Under the pieces are notes generated by a model, which was given only the letters and a program-made list of their open reading frames with translations, did not search any database and was not told the DNA's origin. From assembly GCA_002286855.1 (NCBI GenBank), contig NRSV01000055.1, positions 62,001 through 126,000 of the forward strand: DNA of 64,000 nt, written 5' to 3'. Positions 33,499 to 43,967 of this stretch are shown here, piece after piece. The stretch is from Bipolaris cookei. Its lineage: Eukaryota > Ascomycota > Dothideomycetes > Pleosporales > Pleosporaceae. Every line of letters starts with the position of its first letter. The first letter of the stretch is position 1. The translations under genes and the position numbers were made by a program.

Positions 33499-35959
33499 TT
33501 AATCTTCGGTTAGATCAATGCACTCAACATCTGTTGGTACGAACCCAGAAGATACTTCACGACCAACTAGCGTAGCCCTAGGTGGCGATGAGGCAACATC
33601 ACCCTTATCTCTGATCTTAGTGACAGAAGGCGCGCCAAAATGTCGAACTCGAGCAGCTCGAATCTCATCAGGAGAATGACTGGTAGGGGTGGTGGAGCTC
33701 GCTTCCGGACGAGCAATAATATATTCTCCTTTTTTGGGTAATGGAACCAAACTTCTTGCTACCTCGGAGCGTTTAGAAAAAGGCCAGGTATGCATCTTAG
33801 TTAAGTCCACTCTAGCAAAATTTGCATGTATGGCACTATAAGAAGGGTTGTCCATTGTAGATGCAATGTCTCTAGCTTGCCGATTTGGTGTTGGAACATC
33901 TGGTGGAAGCAAATCGGAGGTCAATGTCTGGTCAAGTGACCAAGCAGGCACAGCTAACCCCTCCACACTCCGACCTTCTTCTCTCATTGCGAAGATATCG
34001 TCAAACTTGCCCTTGTTCGACGAATGCATTGTGGAGCTGGAGGCTTCTTGCATGCTGAGACGTAAAGCGAGTTGAAGATCTTCATCATCCTCACCTGCTG
34101 TATCGAATGGAATGCGATTTTCCCAATTATTTTGCGATATGCTAGGGACTGCTAGACTATATGCCGCAGATAGACTAAGACCAGGAGGCGACCTAGTAGC
34201 CTCTATGGAAGCTAGTTGTCTTGACGAAGGAATTGAAGGAACTCGAAGGGTTTTATCGTCTTCCGAGTCAGAAAGCTCGATGGATTTGATCGGTTTTCGT
34301 GTACGTGTCAGATATGTAGAATTAGGCTTGTACACCTTTGATGGCGTTCTTGACTCTGACGCAGACAAATGTGGCCTTGTCGGGTGAGACACATGAGATT
34401 TATTCATATCCGGACTAAGAGCTCGGCGGGTTTTAGATTTTCGCTTGTTGCTGGGTGAATCCGTCGCTTCCTCGACATCATCTGCCGTCCGCTTCCGTTT
34501 GAAAGATGGCTTGGGTGTTGGAAGTGAGGAGTTGAAAACCTCTGCCGGAAAATTCTTACGAAGCCAATATTCAGGCATCTCACAATCTACGCGATATTCC
34601 GGGTCGAACAGTACCTTGTCGTCACCATTCCAGTTTCCAAGTTGTGAGCCTTCAAAGTCATCCCTGCATAGACTTGTAACACCAAAAGGCGAAAACGTTA
34701 TTTTCCTCTCAAAGGTGCGGATTAGTGGCTGATCTTCTGTCTTCTTGGTCCGCTGCTTAGTGAGCCTAATTTTGTGCATCATCTCCTTGGGTTGAGACGG
34801 GTCTCTTGATACAAGGTTTCGTGTAAGGAGGATTGGGCCGATCCAGTTCATATAAAGCCGTCCCCAGATGTTAAAGCGTTCACTTGTGAGCTTGAGGAGT
34901 TCGCGTTCTTGAATTGGGCGGATACAGTCCAAGTTGAGCCTCGATGCCAAGAGCAGGTCCTGGTCACTGGTGACTTTCGGACGGCAGTACTTTTTCAGGA
35001 TGTCATAGTCTGGAAATGTTGAGGGTACAGGTATGCTTCGCCCTAGAGGAGAGGTGTTTAGGAATTGTGCCAATTCTTTACTCCAAAGATGACAATCAAA
35101 TTGATCTCGACACTCACAAAGGCTTCTTCCAAGCCCTTGCTTCACAGCCTGCAGAGCTATATCAGGTCCACATTGGGGTAGACCTTTTTGATTATAGTCC
35201 CCACCAACGAGCATGACGAAAAGTACCAAACCCTCCCAGTCCAGATTATATCTTTCCTTCAGGTCGATGGCTCGTACCACACTGGCGTGCTGGCCGTTTT
35301 TCTTCGTGTTCTCTTTGGAGCGATTTGTTAGGCCGTCATTTTTCGTAACACGATGATCGTGGAGCCACAGGGTGCAGCCAAACATTAAGCAGTCAGAATC
35401 TTGTGACCACACAGCATCGACTATACCAAGTATCTGCATACGAGCGCATTCTGCTTCTGCCTCCCCAGGGGCTTCATGATATGGAACTCCGAGATATTTG
35501 AGCAGCTCCTGTAGAAGTCGCCTCTCTTCATAATTGATACGCCCTTGCCCTCTCTTGCCTCGCTTCCAAGGGCGGCCAGGGCCGTCGAAGACGAAAATGA
35601 GTTGGATGTTTAGCGTTAGAAGGCGACAGAGGCGGTAGAATATGGCCTTTTCAATGCCTTGAAACGCATGTTGATTGGTCGCTGCTATTGTGAGTATGAC
35701 ACGGCATTAGCTAGGAGATTACTCACCATCACGAATCGCATAGACTTGTTGAGGTGTGAGATTGTTGAAGCGCCAATCTGCCTCGTCGACTGCGATTCTG
35801 AGAGACTTGTCATGACGCCGGTGGTGGTCTTCAGCGAGCTGTGCAATCGGAATGACTTTTTCATAGCGCTTGATAATATCCCAGAGGCTATCTTTTTCAT
35901 CAGCAAGGCGCCCCACAGATGCTGGATCTTAAGTAGAATACATACGCTGGGATGCCCAT
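33499..35959 (-). CDS. GEN1: XPG/Rad2-family nuclease, GEN1/Yen1-type Holliday junction resolvase
   Basis: Structure-specific endonuclease that cuts Holliday junctions or flaps in the nucleus. Minus-strand exons 35959-35946 (14 nt), 35887-35727 and 35684-33499 give 786 aa; introns are 58 and 42 bp. The tiny first exon supplies MGIP, so the protein begins MGIPALWDIIKRYEKVIP, the start expected of the family. XPG-N: RIAVDEADWRFNNL and FVFDGPGRPWKRGKRGQG. XPG-I acidic residues: EAPGEAEAECARM and VWSQDSDCLMFG. Helix-hairpin region: LVGGDYNQKGLPQCGPDIA. A chromo-like region follows (about 330-450). The last ~330 residues are disordered with basic nuclear-signal stretches (KPSFKRKRTADD, KRKSKTRR). 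The final residues ECIDLTED form a SUMO-interacting-type motif. Confidence 0.93.
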
Positions 35960-36324
35960 AATGCATCTCTTGTAGGGTGTGAGGTTCTAGACAAATGACC
36001 CGTTTACGCGTCTTACTAGCGTGATAGTAAACGGCACCCACGCTGCTGTCAAATAGGTAATAACAGTATGCTAATCCAATCTCAAAAAAAGCACTGGTAA
36101 CTATCAACGGGCACTACGTGTGGGGTATTTCAGGGACGTTAGGGGCAGCAGTGAGTTCCAAGCGGTGCCGCGATACTTAGGCCCGTTCGCGGTTGAACAC
36201 GAAATCACGTGGGAACGGACCGTGCGTCACTCGAAGTAGCAGATGGCTCCGTGTCATTGATACATTTCATAGGACTCACACGTACAAGTAGAGCAAGCCA
36301 GCGATACTAATACATTTTAACAAG
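35960..36324. other. Intergenic spacer
   Basis: Upstream of the GEN1-like gene and downstream of the Zn2Cys6 gene (both minus). No gene seen. Confidence 0.5.
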
Positions 36325-39146
36325 CTATGGGTCACATTTTACATCGAAAGCCTTATTCAAACCGTCAAGATCGTGCCATAGCTGGCTTTCAAGAAAGGTA
36401 CTCATGTCACTGATCCGGTCCTGTGCACTCTTGCGCCGCTGCTTCAACGCATCTCCAAGTATTCTCGCAGCCGCAAGAGCCATGTCGGATTTTCTTCCCA
36501 AGAACCACAAAGCTTTGATACAATCATCTGCTCGTCTAAAAGCGTCTTCTTGGTCCATGTCAGATGGTAAGAGTGTTTCGGACTCCAGTAGTAGGACACC
36601 TGCTTTTGCGAAGGCGCGAATCAATACTGCAGTCCATGGATCTGTCAGCAATGCGCCCTCGTTAATGGTAAAATGGAATTCGCGAGAGGATGGGAATGGC
36701 ATGTTACTACGTGGACACGCGCAGCTCGCAAGGTCCGAGAGGATCCGGCAATTGTTCTCCCGGAACTTGGCAATAAAGCCAGTCAAGTTGCGGTGTTCTG
36801 TTGTCTTCTTGAGGCCTAGTTCGGATTCGTCCACAACCTCCATTAGGTCTGCTAGAAGAAGCGTTGCTAGGTGCCAATGGCCAGCGACACAGACATACCA
36901 CGACTGAACGCGTGGTGGAAGACTATCATGGTGTTGAATGCAGTCTCTGATGAAAAGTGCATAGAGAGCGTTCCAATGGTTGCATACATCTAGTGCTGCA
37001 TGGACGGCGTCTTCAACCGCTACACCTCGAGCATTCCTAGTCAAAAGTGTTTGGATACGGCACACTCTCCGGAAAAGCAACACTTTGACTGGAGCAGCGT
37101 CGCAGAGTGCAGTTGCCGCTTGATCGAAAGAACAGGGCCATCTGGTTGGTGTATGTTCTGGATGTTGCTGACGAGCGAACAAGTATCCATCCCAAAGACC
37201 ATCACCCACAGCCTTGGGGTTCGGTTTCGTTTCTGGGTAGGCCGAGTCATTCGATTGCATGCTCTCGTTTAGCACAACGTCACTATCTTCATCGGATACT
37301 ACCAGTGGCCGCTTGTGCATTGCTGCTGACAAGGTATCAAACGTGACGCCAAGCCAGAAAAGTAGGTCGACTGTTGCGCGATCTGCTTCCTCAAGACGCA
37401 TGGCTGGCGAACACCATTGCTCGCCAAATTGCTTTGGCCCAGGCTTGGTGCGCCGTTGTTGCCTTGATACAACCATGCGTGATCTTAATGAGTGTATGAG
37501 TCGGAGGCCTGATTCAAGATGTACAGGGGGGCCTTCAGCGTCAATCGCGAGATCTAACTTTGACATCAAATCTGAACACTCGTCCATATCTGGGTCTACT
37601 GAGGTAGTCGAGGCATCTTGGATATGGTCGGTGCTATTCTGCGAATTCAGTACTTCGTGCGTCATGACAAGTTCTAGGCCTTTGGTAGATGTGTCGTATG
37701 TCTCACTAGGCCTTTGTGTCAATGCGAATATGATCTGCGCAAGCACCACTCGGAATGACTCTATCTCACCAGCCTTCTGTAATGCGCTGCGGGCATCGTG
37801 CCATGCGGTCATTTGAAGGGTACGGTCGAAGCCTATTGTCTCATAGTCTCCCCCTTGGCCATCCAATACACCGCAGTTGCCGTTGACTGCGGTACTATGG
37901 AATGGGTATCTTGTCCGACTTGTTTGCCCAGATTGGGCCCACTGTGAAGCAAAAGAGAGGACAGCAAGGCTCAAGGCTCTCGATGCTGCCTGGTCCTCGG
38001 CTTGTGTGAGTTTTCGCCCTCTGATTGTTGACGCCAATCTATCAAGGCGGATTACTCGGTGGTAGATGCTTGTCCAATCGGGCCTAGCATTTGTGGTGAG
38101 AAGACTGTTGGTTCTTGCGCTGTACGGACACGTCCTTTCTGTGACCCAACAGGCGAGCGCGTTTTCAAAGCTATCATGGTAAATCTTCAGCAGCTTTTCG
38201 GACAGATGCATATTGTTACCGGATGAAAGAAGGTTGTCGGCATATGATATGACTGGGTAGGGAGGCGCACTGTATGAGACAGACGCTGAAGAGCTGCGCC
38301 GGCGTCTTTTCCTATTGACACGCACAAGTAATTCATTTGTGCTGTTGGTTTCGTAGTCTGTTCTCGGGCTGTCATCGGGTTTGTCGCTGACGTCTGATAA
38401 CGTTCTTAGTGAGGAACCTTTGCCCGAGTCGCAATCAGGCAGGTTACAGTCCTCCTCCGAGAGCGCGCCTACATAATCGATGAGAGGTTCTGCGTCATTC
38501 ATCTCTGCTTTTAGGAATGGCTCATCCATGAAGTTCGGTGTCGGGTCGGTGGCAAACGAAGAAGCTCCACAAGGAAAGTCACCGAACGTGATTCCTAATT
38601 TGGGCGGTGTGGTGTTGAGAAAGGGTTGTTCATGGGTTTGAATGCGGGACTCTGTTTGCCTCGTAGTCGCTGTAGATAGATAGGATCCGTTTACTTTCTG
38701 TGATTTACTGCCTGAGTCGCTTCTTGTCCGACGCCGTTTTGGTGATGGCGCATTCGTCACCTGTGGGTGCGAAGCTTGTGACACACGCTGAGAGCGCAAC
38801 CATTCGAATGTGCAGGTCTTTTTTGTCTTCTCACAGTTTCCACACGAAGCTAGTGGACCATAGACGTCTGAATGGTCAGCTGACGCTACACCTACCCCAT
38901 AGAGGGACGTGGCTCACCACTATAGTGAAATACAGTAGGGCTAGCACCAGTGCGGCTGGTCTCCAGTAAAGTGTCTTCTAGAATAGCAGCATCACAAGCT
39001 CGCTTTCCTTTCCGGCATTGGTCACAACACCGGTTCTGCTTCCGGCTCGTCTTGGATGGTTTGCTCATCGCAGTTACTACTGCAGAAGATGGTGATGTCC
39101 ATGCGTAGTCGAGAAATGACTTTGGCTGCACGTCGACGAAGTTCAT
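36325..39146 (-). CDS. Zn2Cys6 binuclear cluster transcription factor
   Basis: Fungal-type regulator. Exons 39146-38918 and 38867-36325 give 923 aa; the 50-bp intron (GTGAGC...ctgac...CAG) lies inside the zinc cluster. The cluster is formed only after splicing: CCDQCRKGKRAC (residues 40-51) and, after an unusually long ~33-residue loop, SCGNCEKTKKTCTFEW (84-98). The FEWLRSQ after the last Cys is the usual linker. The middle and C-terminal ~500 residues are the fungal-specific factor domain (helical; WHDARSALQKAGEIESFRV, DLLFWLGVTFDTLSAA). NLS-like PSPKRRRTRS follows the cluster. An in-frame ATG at 39314 would add 56 residues; the 39146 start is preferred because the extra part is Cys/Pro-rich and unlike the family. 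The target pathway is not evident. Confidence 0.9.
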
Positions 39147-40377
39147 AGCGACTGCCCGGTTTCTGCGGCAGGAAGAGGGAAAAGTTGGAGAGATCTGAAT
39201 GATACTAGGGGCCAAGTGCGTTGCTGATATGCACACCCCGCGCGGGCTAGGATCCACATCCCAAGAAGGAAATGCGGGGAAGACTAACGCGTGGCAGGGC
39301 AGAAGAATGCTCAACGCTGCCCCTGTTAGTGCTCATTGCAGATTACCAAGACCAATCATTCCTTATCTGGCTTTATTACCTTTGCATGTGTGCGCCATAG
39401 CCATGGTCTTCTCCCAGGTGTCGGTACATTACGAATCCATTGACGGCAGCGCTCATTGCCCACATCCATGACGCTTGCAAGGAATAGCAACAGTGGATGT
39501 TTCCCAGGCTCCTCAAACTGGCTTTGGCTGTGACTGCATAGATGAGAGCGATCTGTGTACTCATTGGTCGGCAGCTTTACGGTCAAACTATTCCGAAACT
39601 TTCCTCGTCATCAACCTGAACCTAACAACCATTCAACCGTCCCACTGACCCGCTGATCGCATGATTCTTTCACTGCTAGGTTATATGATTCAATCCCAGG
39701 CACACGACAAGAGTGTCATCTGTACATCTGTAAGACGTTACGTTCCGTCATAATTATATATAAGCCTGCCAACGACCTCAAAAGCAGAGCACCAGACGCT
39801 GGCAGATACCAAGGACACTCCATACACCGAACTTAGAACCTGGCTTCTTGTTTCTGACCGGGTGAATCACTCCAGATAGTTCAGACTCAGTGAGTGAACT
39901 GAAACGGATGACCCGGCAGCCCCTAGACCTGATATCCTGTGGCCGCGACGAGATAAAGCATGTCTCGTGCTTTGATCGACGAGCCCCCCTGCGACAGCGA
40001 CTTCAGCCAGGATATTTGACGCGACGAGCCCCTTTTTGAATTCCTTGAGCAATGATGATGAGCTTGTCCACGGCCACATGGATATGCCTCCACGAAACAA
40101 TAGGGGCCCGATTCACACTACCAGGCAGTGCACTATGCATAAACGGCGTAAATTCCCTGTATTGTGCCTCATTCACACTGAAGATAAGTCGGGCATCAAA
40201 TGGAGCAAACTACCATGATTGAATCCTGCAGCGATGTATTGTTGTACTTGAGAACTAAGCTTTGCACAAACTGTCCTTGCTGCGATACTCAAGACAAAGT
40301 TCTGCATGCGTCTACTGCGCATTATGGTCAGTCTCTCTGCACCTGCTACAGCATGCTAAAGCCTGGCGGCTAAACAC
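39147..40377. other. Intergenic region left of the transposon
   Basis: 1.2 kb with no supported gene. I looked here for a left inverted-repeat end matching the outer transposon's right end (43833-43866) and did not find one. Confidence 0.5.
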
Positions 40378-41027
40378 CTAATCGCTCTCCTCCTTGACAC
40401 TCTTTATGAGCAATTTACTGATCAACCTCATGCTGAGTAAGTAGATCCTCTCTAGCTCCTTTGTAAGCACTCCTTGTTTCTGTATCCGCTTTCTTTTGCG
40501 ATGCTTACGCTTCGTTGCTGCCTCATTAGCTCTCTCAAGGCTGGCGACCCGATTGCGCATTAGCTTAGCTGAGAGCATTATTACCTCTGCCTCCTTCTTA
40601 AGCTGGTTAATTGTTGTAATAATTGAAGCTGGCGATGAGTCTTGATGCCTCTGAACATGGTCACGTATCAATGTTGATTGAACTTTAAGCTCGCGTGTGT
40701 TGCTAGGCGTACGAGCCTGCCAGAGAGCCTCTACTAGAACAGCTGGTGGAGTAGGCGTACGCAGCTTCACGTCAAGCTTTGATAGAACAATCTCTGGCTG
40801 GGGAGGAACAAGGCCTGCGCCACGGAAGGCAGGGCAGATATTGGCTGGCGTGAAAGATCGATCAAAGGCTGTCTTAAACGCTGGTAGAAACTCGAGCTTG
40901 GTGATGTGGTTGATGTGGTTGCGTATTAGGCTCTCCACCTCACGGCTGTACGCGCGCTTTAACGGCGAGAAGCAGACAACGTCAAAAGGCTGGAGTAGAT
41001 GAGATGAGTGAGGTGGCATACAGAGAG
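40378..41027 (-). pseudogene. Broken transposase, C-terminal part (outer element)
   Basis: Continues the outer transposase beyond the insertion: TLCMPPHSSHLLQPFDVVCF carries the third catalytic Asp, then FSPLKRAYSREVESLIRNH and a coiled, basic C-terminus (ATKRKHRKRKRIQKQG). Open to its stop at 40378. The frame at the insertion point matches that of the N-terminal part once a single TA is counted. It lacks the Cys knuckle seen in the inner element. Confidence 0.82.
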
Positions 41028-41029
41028 TA

Positions 41030-41086
41030 ACGTAAAGCACCACCGAGCCGGACACACCACCGAGCCGGACACTTTTTCTTGGCATC
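41030..41086 (+). repeat. Left terminal inverted repeat, inner transposon
   Basis: 57 bp, matching the right end in inverted orientation with one mismatch (41045 versus 42863). After an 8-bp tip it contains two tandem 17-bp copies (starting 41038 and 41055) of a motif beginning CACCACCGAGCC. Weaker similarity continues to about 41097. Confidence 0.93.
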
Positions 41087-41112
41087 ACGAACTTCATGTA
41101 CGAAAACTCGAA

Positions 41113-42798
41113 TTACTCTACACTAGCTATAGATGCGTTATACAACTCACTTGTATCTGATAGAGAATCTTCTTCTACATCTTTTTGGCACGTACGGGCG
41201 TTATGGCCCACTCTCCCACAGGTTCCACAGTGCCGTTGACCTGGTAGAGCCTTTTCTTGACTACCCCCACCACGCGCCTTCTTTGATGCCGTACGACCAG
41301 TAGCAGCATTTTCAGCTGCCTGCGATGCTCCTGCACCAAAGTCTAGTGTCCCGCCTGTCTGAATTCGCTTTCTTTTACGCCCTCGGCGCTTTGTTACCTC
41401 AGCTAATTGCTCTTCAAGCTCTCGTATGCGGGCCTTCATAAGCACATTCTCATGTAGCATCTCCTCAGCTCCTTTAATAAGCTTTGAGAAGCCTTCTTGT
41501 GCAGCAGTTGGTGATCGTACAAAAGAATCTCTTACAAGCTTCGACTGTGATCCAAATTCGTACGAATTGCTAGGGGTTTTAGACTCCCAGGGTGTTTCTA
41601 GCTGAGCTTCTTGTGGTGGGGTACAAAGGCGTACGTCAAGACGATCAATGACTCTCTGCGCGTTAATAGGAACTAGCCCTGCTGCCTTAAAGGCTTTTTT
41701 GCAGTTATCGAACGTAAATACGTCGCGAAACGCGTCTCGAAAGGCTGGCAGGAAGCGTTCTTTATCAATATGCCAGACGTGGTGGCGTGCCAAGTCTCGT
41801 ACGCGTTGGGAGTACTTCTGCTTAAGAGGCGAAAAGCAGACAACGTCAAGCGGCTGAAGTATATGCGATGAATGAGCAGGCATACAAAGAGTAAGAATCT
41901 TCTGTTCAAGACAGTAGTCCTTAAATTCTTGGTTTAGGTGGCTCTCATGGCCGTCAAGAATAAGTAGCCTGTACGACCCCACCTGACGCGTCTTTGTATG
42001 CTCGTCAAAGTGCTTTAACCACTCAAGACCAAGCGCGTTATTTGTCCAGCCGTTCTGTGATACTGAGAGCTTCCAATCGTACGGTATATCTACTTCTTCG
42101 TACCAAGCAGAGATATGGACGCGTCCCTTGTAGATAATGAATGGCGGAGTAGCATACCCCGCAGCGCAGATGCTCTGAATAACTGTAACCCACTCACGAT
42201 TGCCTGGCTGCGTCAAAGTAGGCCTCGTACGACGCTCTGCGCCTGTAACTACCTTCATTGAGCCAATCACGCCCATCTGAAAGCCAGTCTCGTCAAAGTT
42301 ATGGATGTCGTCAGAATGTACTCCATACTTCTCAATTGTCTCTCGTACAAGCTCAAACCACGCGTTAATAACCTCTGGATCTTCCTGCTGTATTCTCTGG
42401 CGGTCCTTTGCTCGATTGAAAGCTGTTTTAAGCTCGTCGGAACGCGATACAAATCGCTCTGCCCAGTTCTTGCCTAAAGGTTGGCCATCTCGTACGCGCA
42501 GTAGTTTCTCTGCCATATCCGCTACCTCACACAGTCGGGGAGCAAATCCTCGTGAGTCTAGATCAAGAATATATCGTACAATTGTTTGCTCTTCAATTAT
42601 AGTTAGTTTGCGGCAGTTTGGAGATATCTGGGGTCGAAAAGTGATTTTGTTAAGCCGATCAGAAAGCCGCTGAAAAGGAACGTTGTAGACAGCAGCAGCG
42701 CGTCGAATGCTCTTAAACTGGCCCGTACGATAGGCCTGAATAGCAAGAGTAATTCTGCCTTCTCTCTGAGTTAATGTATCTTTACGTAGTTGGGACAT
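41113..42798 (-). CDS. pogo/Fot1-like transposase, DDE superfamily
   Basis: 561 aa, single exon, starting at the ATG MSQLRKDTLTQREGRI (a TTG 12 bases upstream is not used). N-terminal psq/HTH (about residues 10-60) and CENP-B-type HTH (about 65-135) bind the ends. Catalytic triad: Asp169 in NFDETGFQMG, Asp282 in LLILDGHESHLN, Asp318 in SSHILQPLDVVCF, a DD35D spacing. The C-terminal region has a coiled coil (ARIRELEEQLAEVTK), a basic RRGRKRKRIQ nuclear signal, and a CCHC zinc knuckle (CGTCGRVGHNARTC) near residue 525, an addition not present in the outer copy. No frameshift or stop is present. Confidence 0.95.
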   Translation of the reverse strand: MSQLRKDTLTQREGRITLAIQAYRTGQFKSIRRAAAVYNVPFQRLSDRLNKITFRPQISPNCRKLTIIEEQTIVRYILDLDSRGFAPRLCEVADMAEKLLRVRDGQPLGKNWAERFVSRSDELKTAFNRAKDRQRIQQEDPEVINAWFELVRETIEKYGVHSDDIHNFDETGFQMGVIGSMKVVTGAERRTRPTLTQPGNREWVTVIQSICAAGYATPPFIIYKGRVHISAWYEEVDIPYDWKLSVSQNGWTNNALGLEWLKHFDEHTKTRQVGSYRLLILDGHESHLNQEFKDYCLEQKILTLCMPAHSSHILQPLDVVCFSPLKQKYSQRVRDLARHHVWHIDKERFLPAFRDAFRDVFTFDNCKKAFKAAGLVPINAQRVIDRLDVRLCTPPQEAQLETPWESKTPSNSYEFGSQSKLVRDSFVRSPTAAQEGFSKLIKGAEEMLHENVLMKARIRELEEQLAEVTKRRGRKRKRIQTGGTLDFGAGASQAAENAATGRTASKKARGGGSQEKALPGQRHCGTCGRVGHNARTCQKDVEEDSLSDTSELYNASIASVE

Positions 42799-42821
42799 GT
42801 TACTTTGCAAGTGATGTTCGC

Positions 42822-42878
42822 GATGCCAAGAAAAAGTGTCCGGCTCGGTGGTGTGTCCGGCTTGGTGGTGCTTTACGT
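42822..42878 (-). repeat. Right terminal inverted repeat, inner transposon
   Basis: 57 bp, inverted copy of 41030-41086 with one mismatch. The tip ...CTTTACGT is followed by the TA of the target-site duplication. Confidence 0.93.
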
Positions 42879-42880
42879 TA

Positions 42881-43785
42881 TAGATATTGTTCTCCTTACA
42901 GAACTCTTGGAACTCAAGAGACTGGTGGCTCTCATGGCCATCAAGGATAAGTAACCGACGAGCGCCTATAACACGCGTCTTCGTGTAAGAGTTAAAGTGC
43001 TTTAGTCACGCAATACCTATCTCGTTATTCTTCCAGCCATCGTCACTGACTGCGATCGCCCAGTCGCGTGGGATCTCTGCTTCCTCGTACTAGGCGGATA
43101 GATGATATTGGCCAGCGAAGACAAGGAACGGTGGAACTGCCCAGCCAGCTGCGTTGATCGCTGCGATCAGCGTCACCCACTCACGATTACCTGGCTTGAT
43201 AGCTTTTGGTTGGCCTCTTATCTCCGATGTTGTTATGACAAGCTGTGTTGTAATCTTGCCCATCATAAAGCCAGTTTCGTCAAAGTTGTAGACGTCCTCG
43301 TCACAGATACCGTGCTTGGCCTTTGTTTGCTCCACAAGCTCAAATCAGCCCATGATTAGGACTGAATCTTCACATAGAGCTCTCTGCCTATCGTACGTTC
43401 GATTAAAATGTGTCGTAAGACTGTCTGTGCGCATGACAAAGTTGCGCGGCCAGTGGACGCCGACCTGGCCAGCGCCGCGCGCAGCCAACAGTCTATCGGC
43501 CATATCGCGCACAGCTGCGTAGGTAGGTGAAAATCCATGTAGATCTAGATCAAGTATATGATCAACCATTACCCCCTCTTCTAGTTTGGTAAGCTTCTTT
43601 GAGTTGGGCTGGCAATCGGGTCGGGCAGGTTTCCCAACGTGTCGGCGGCGGAGCGTTGTTTGAGAGACTCCAAACGTGTCTGCGGAGCATCTCTTAGCCT
43701 GAATTTGGTCTTTATTAAGAGCTGATATTGCAAGGTATATATTGGCCTCACTAAAGGTATGTCGAAATAGAATTGGTGGTACCAT
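42881..43785 (-). pseudogene. Broken transposase, N-terminal part (outer element)
   Basis: Begins MVPPILFRHTFSEANIYLA at 43785, contains HTH-like regions and the first catalytic Asp block (VYNFDETGFMMG), then LLILDGHESHQS with the second Asp. Three in-frame stops interrupt it: TGA at 43345-43347, TAG at 43090-43092 and TGA at 43006-43008. In each case alignment with the intact inner transposase or the local context places a Trp codon there. The frame runs up to the TA insertion site at 42879-42880. Confidence 0.85.
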
Positions 43786-43832
43786 AATTAATGCAAGCTG
43801 GTAAGGTATAGAAAGTTCATGGGGTGGACCGT

Positions 43833-43866
43833 TCGCTTGTATGGATCGCTCGCTTGTAAAACACGT
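43833..43866 (-). repeat. Right terminus of outer transposon with 17-bp direct repeats
   Basis: Reading inward from 43866 on the minus strand: ACGTGTTTT, then two consecutive 17-bp units starting ACAAGCGA (14 of 17 identical). The plus-strand core TCGCTTGTA recurs at 43833 and 43850. This mirrors the layout of the inner element's end. Confidence 0.75.
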
Positions 43867-43967
43867 TAGCAATACTTAGAAAGCTGATACACTTTGCTAG
43901 TATATTAGTTGAGGATCGAACGTGCGGAAAATGGCTATCTCCGGTAAGAATAAAGTCCCGTTAATGT

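Larger units (their letters stand above)
41030..42878 (-). mobile_element. Intact pogo/Fot1-like DNA transposon (1849 bp)
   Basis: Complete element with 57-bp terminal inverted repeats (one mismatch) beginning ACGTAAAG, flanked by TA at 41028-41029 and 42879-42880 (target-site duplication). It carries a single uninterrupted transposase gene. It inserted into the transposase of an older related element, so it is the younger of the two. Intact ORF, almost perfect ends and TSD suggest recent activity. Confidence 0.92.
40378..43866 (-). mobile_element. Old pogo/Fot1-like transposon, decayed, interrupted by a younger element
   Basis: A degenerate Tc1/mariner-superfamily (pogo/Fot1-like) copy. Its 5' part is 42881-43866 and its 3' part 40378-41027, separated by the inserted element. 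The right end is preserved: it terminates in ACGT at 43866 followed by TA (43867-43868) and holds two ~17-bp subterminal repeats. No matching left end was found near 40250-40380, so the left terminus is deleted or diverged. Confidence 0.8.

Noticed and set aside
40250..40380. Left end of the outer transposon
   Set aside because: Searched for an inverted match to the ACGTGTTTTACAAGCGA end and found none; treated as missing.
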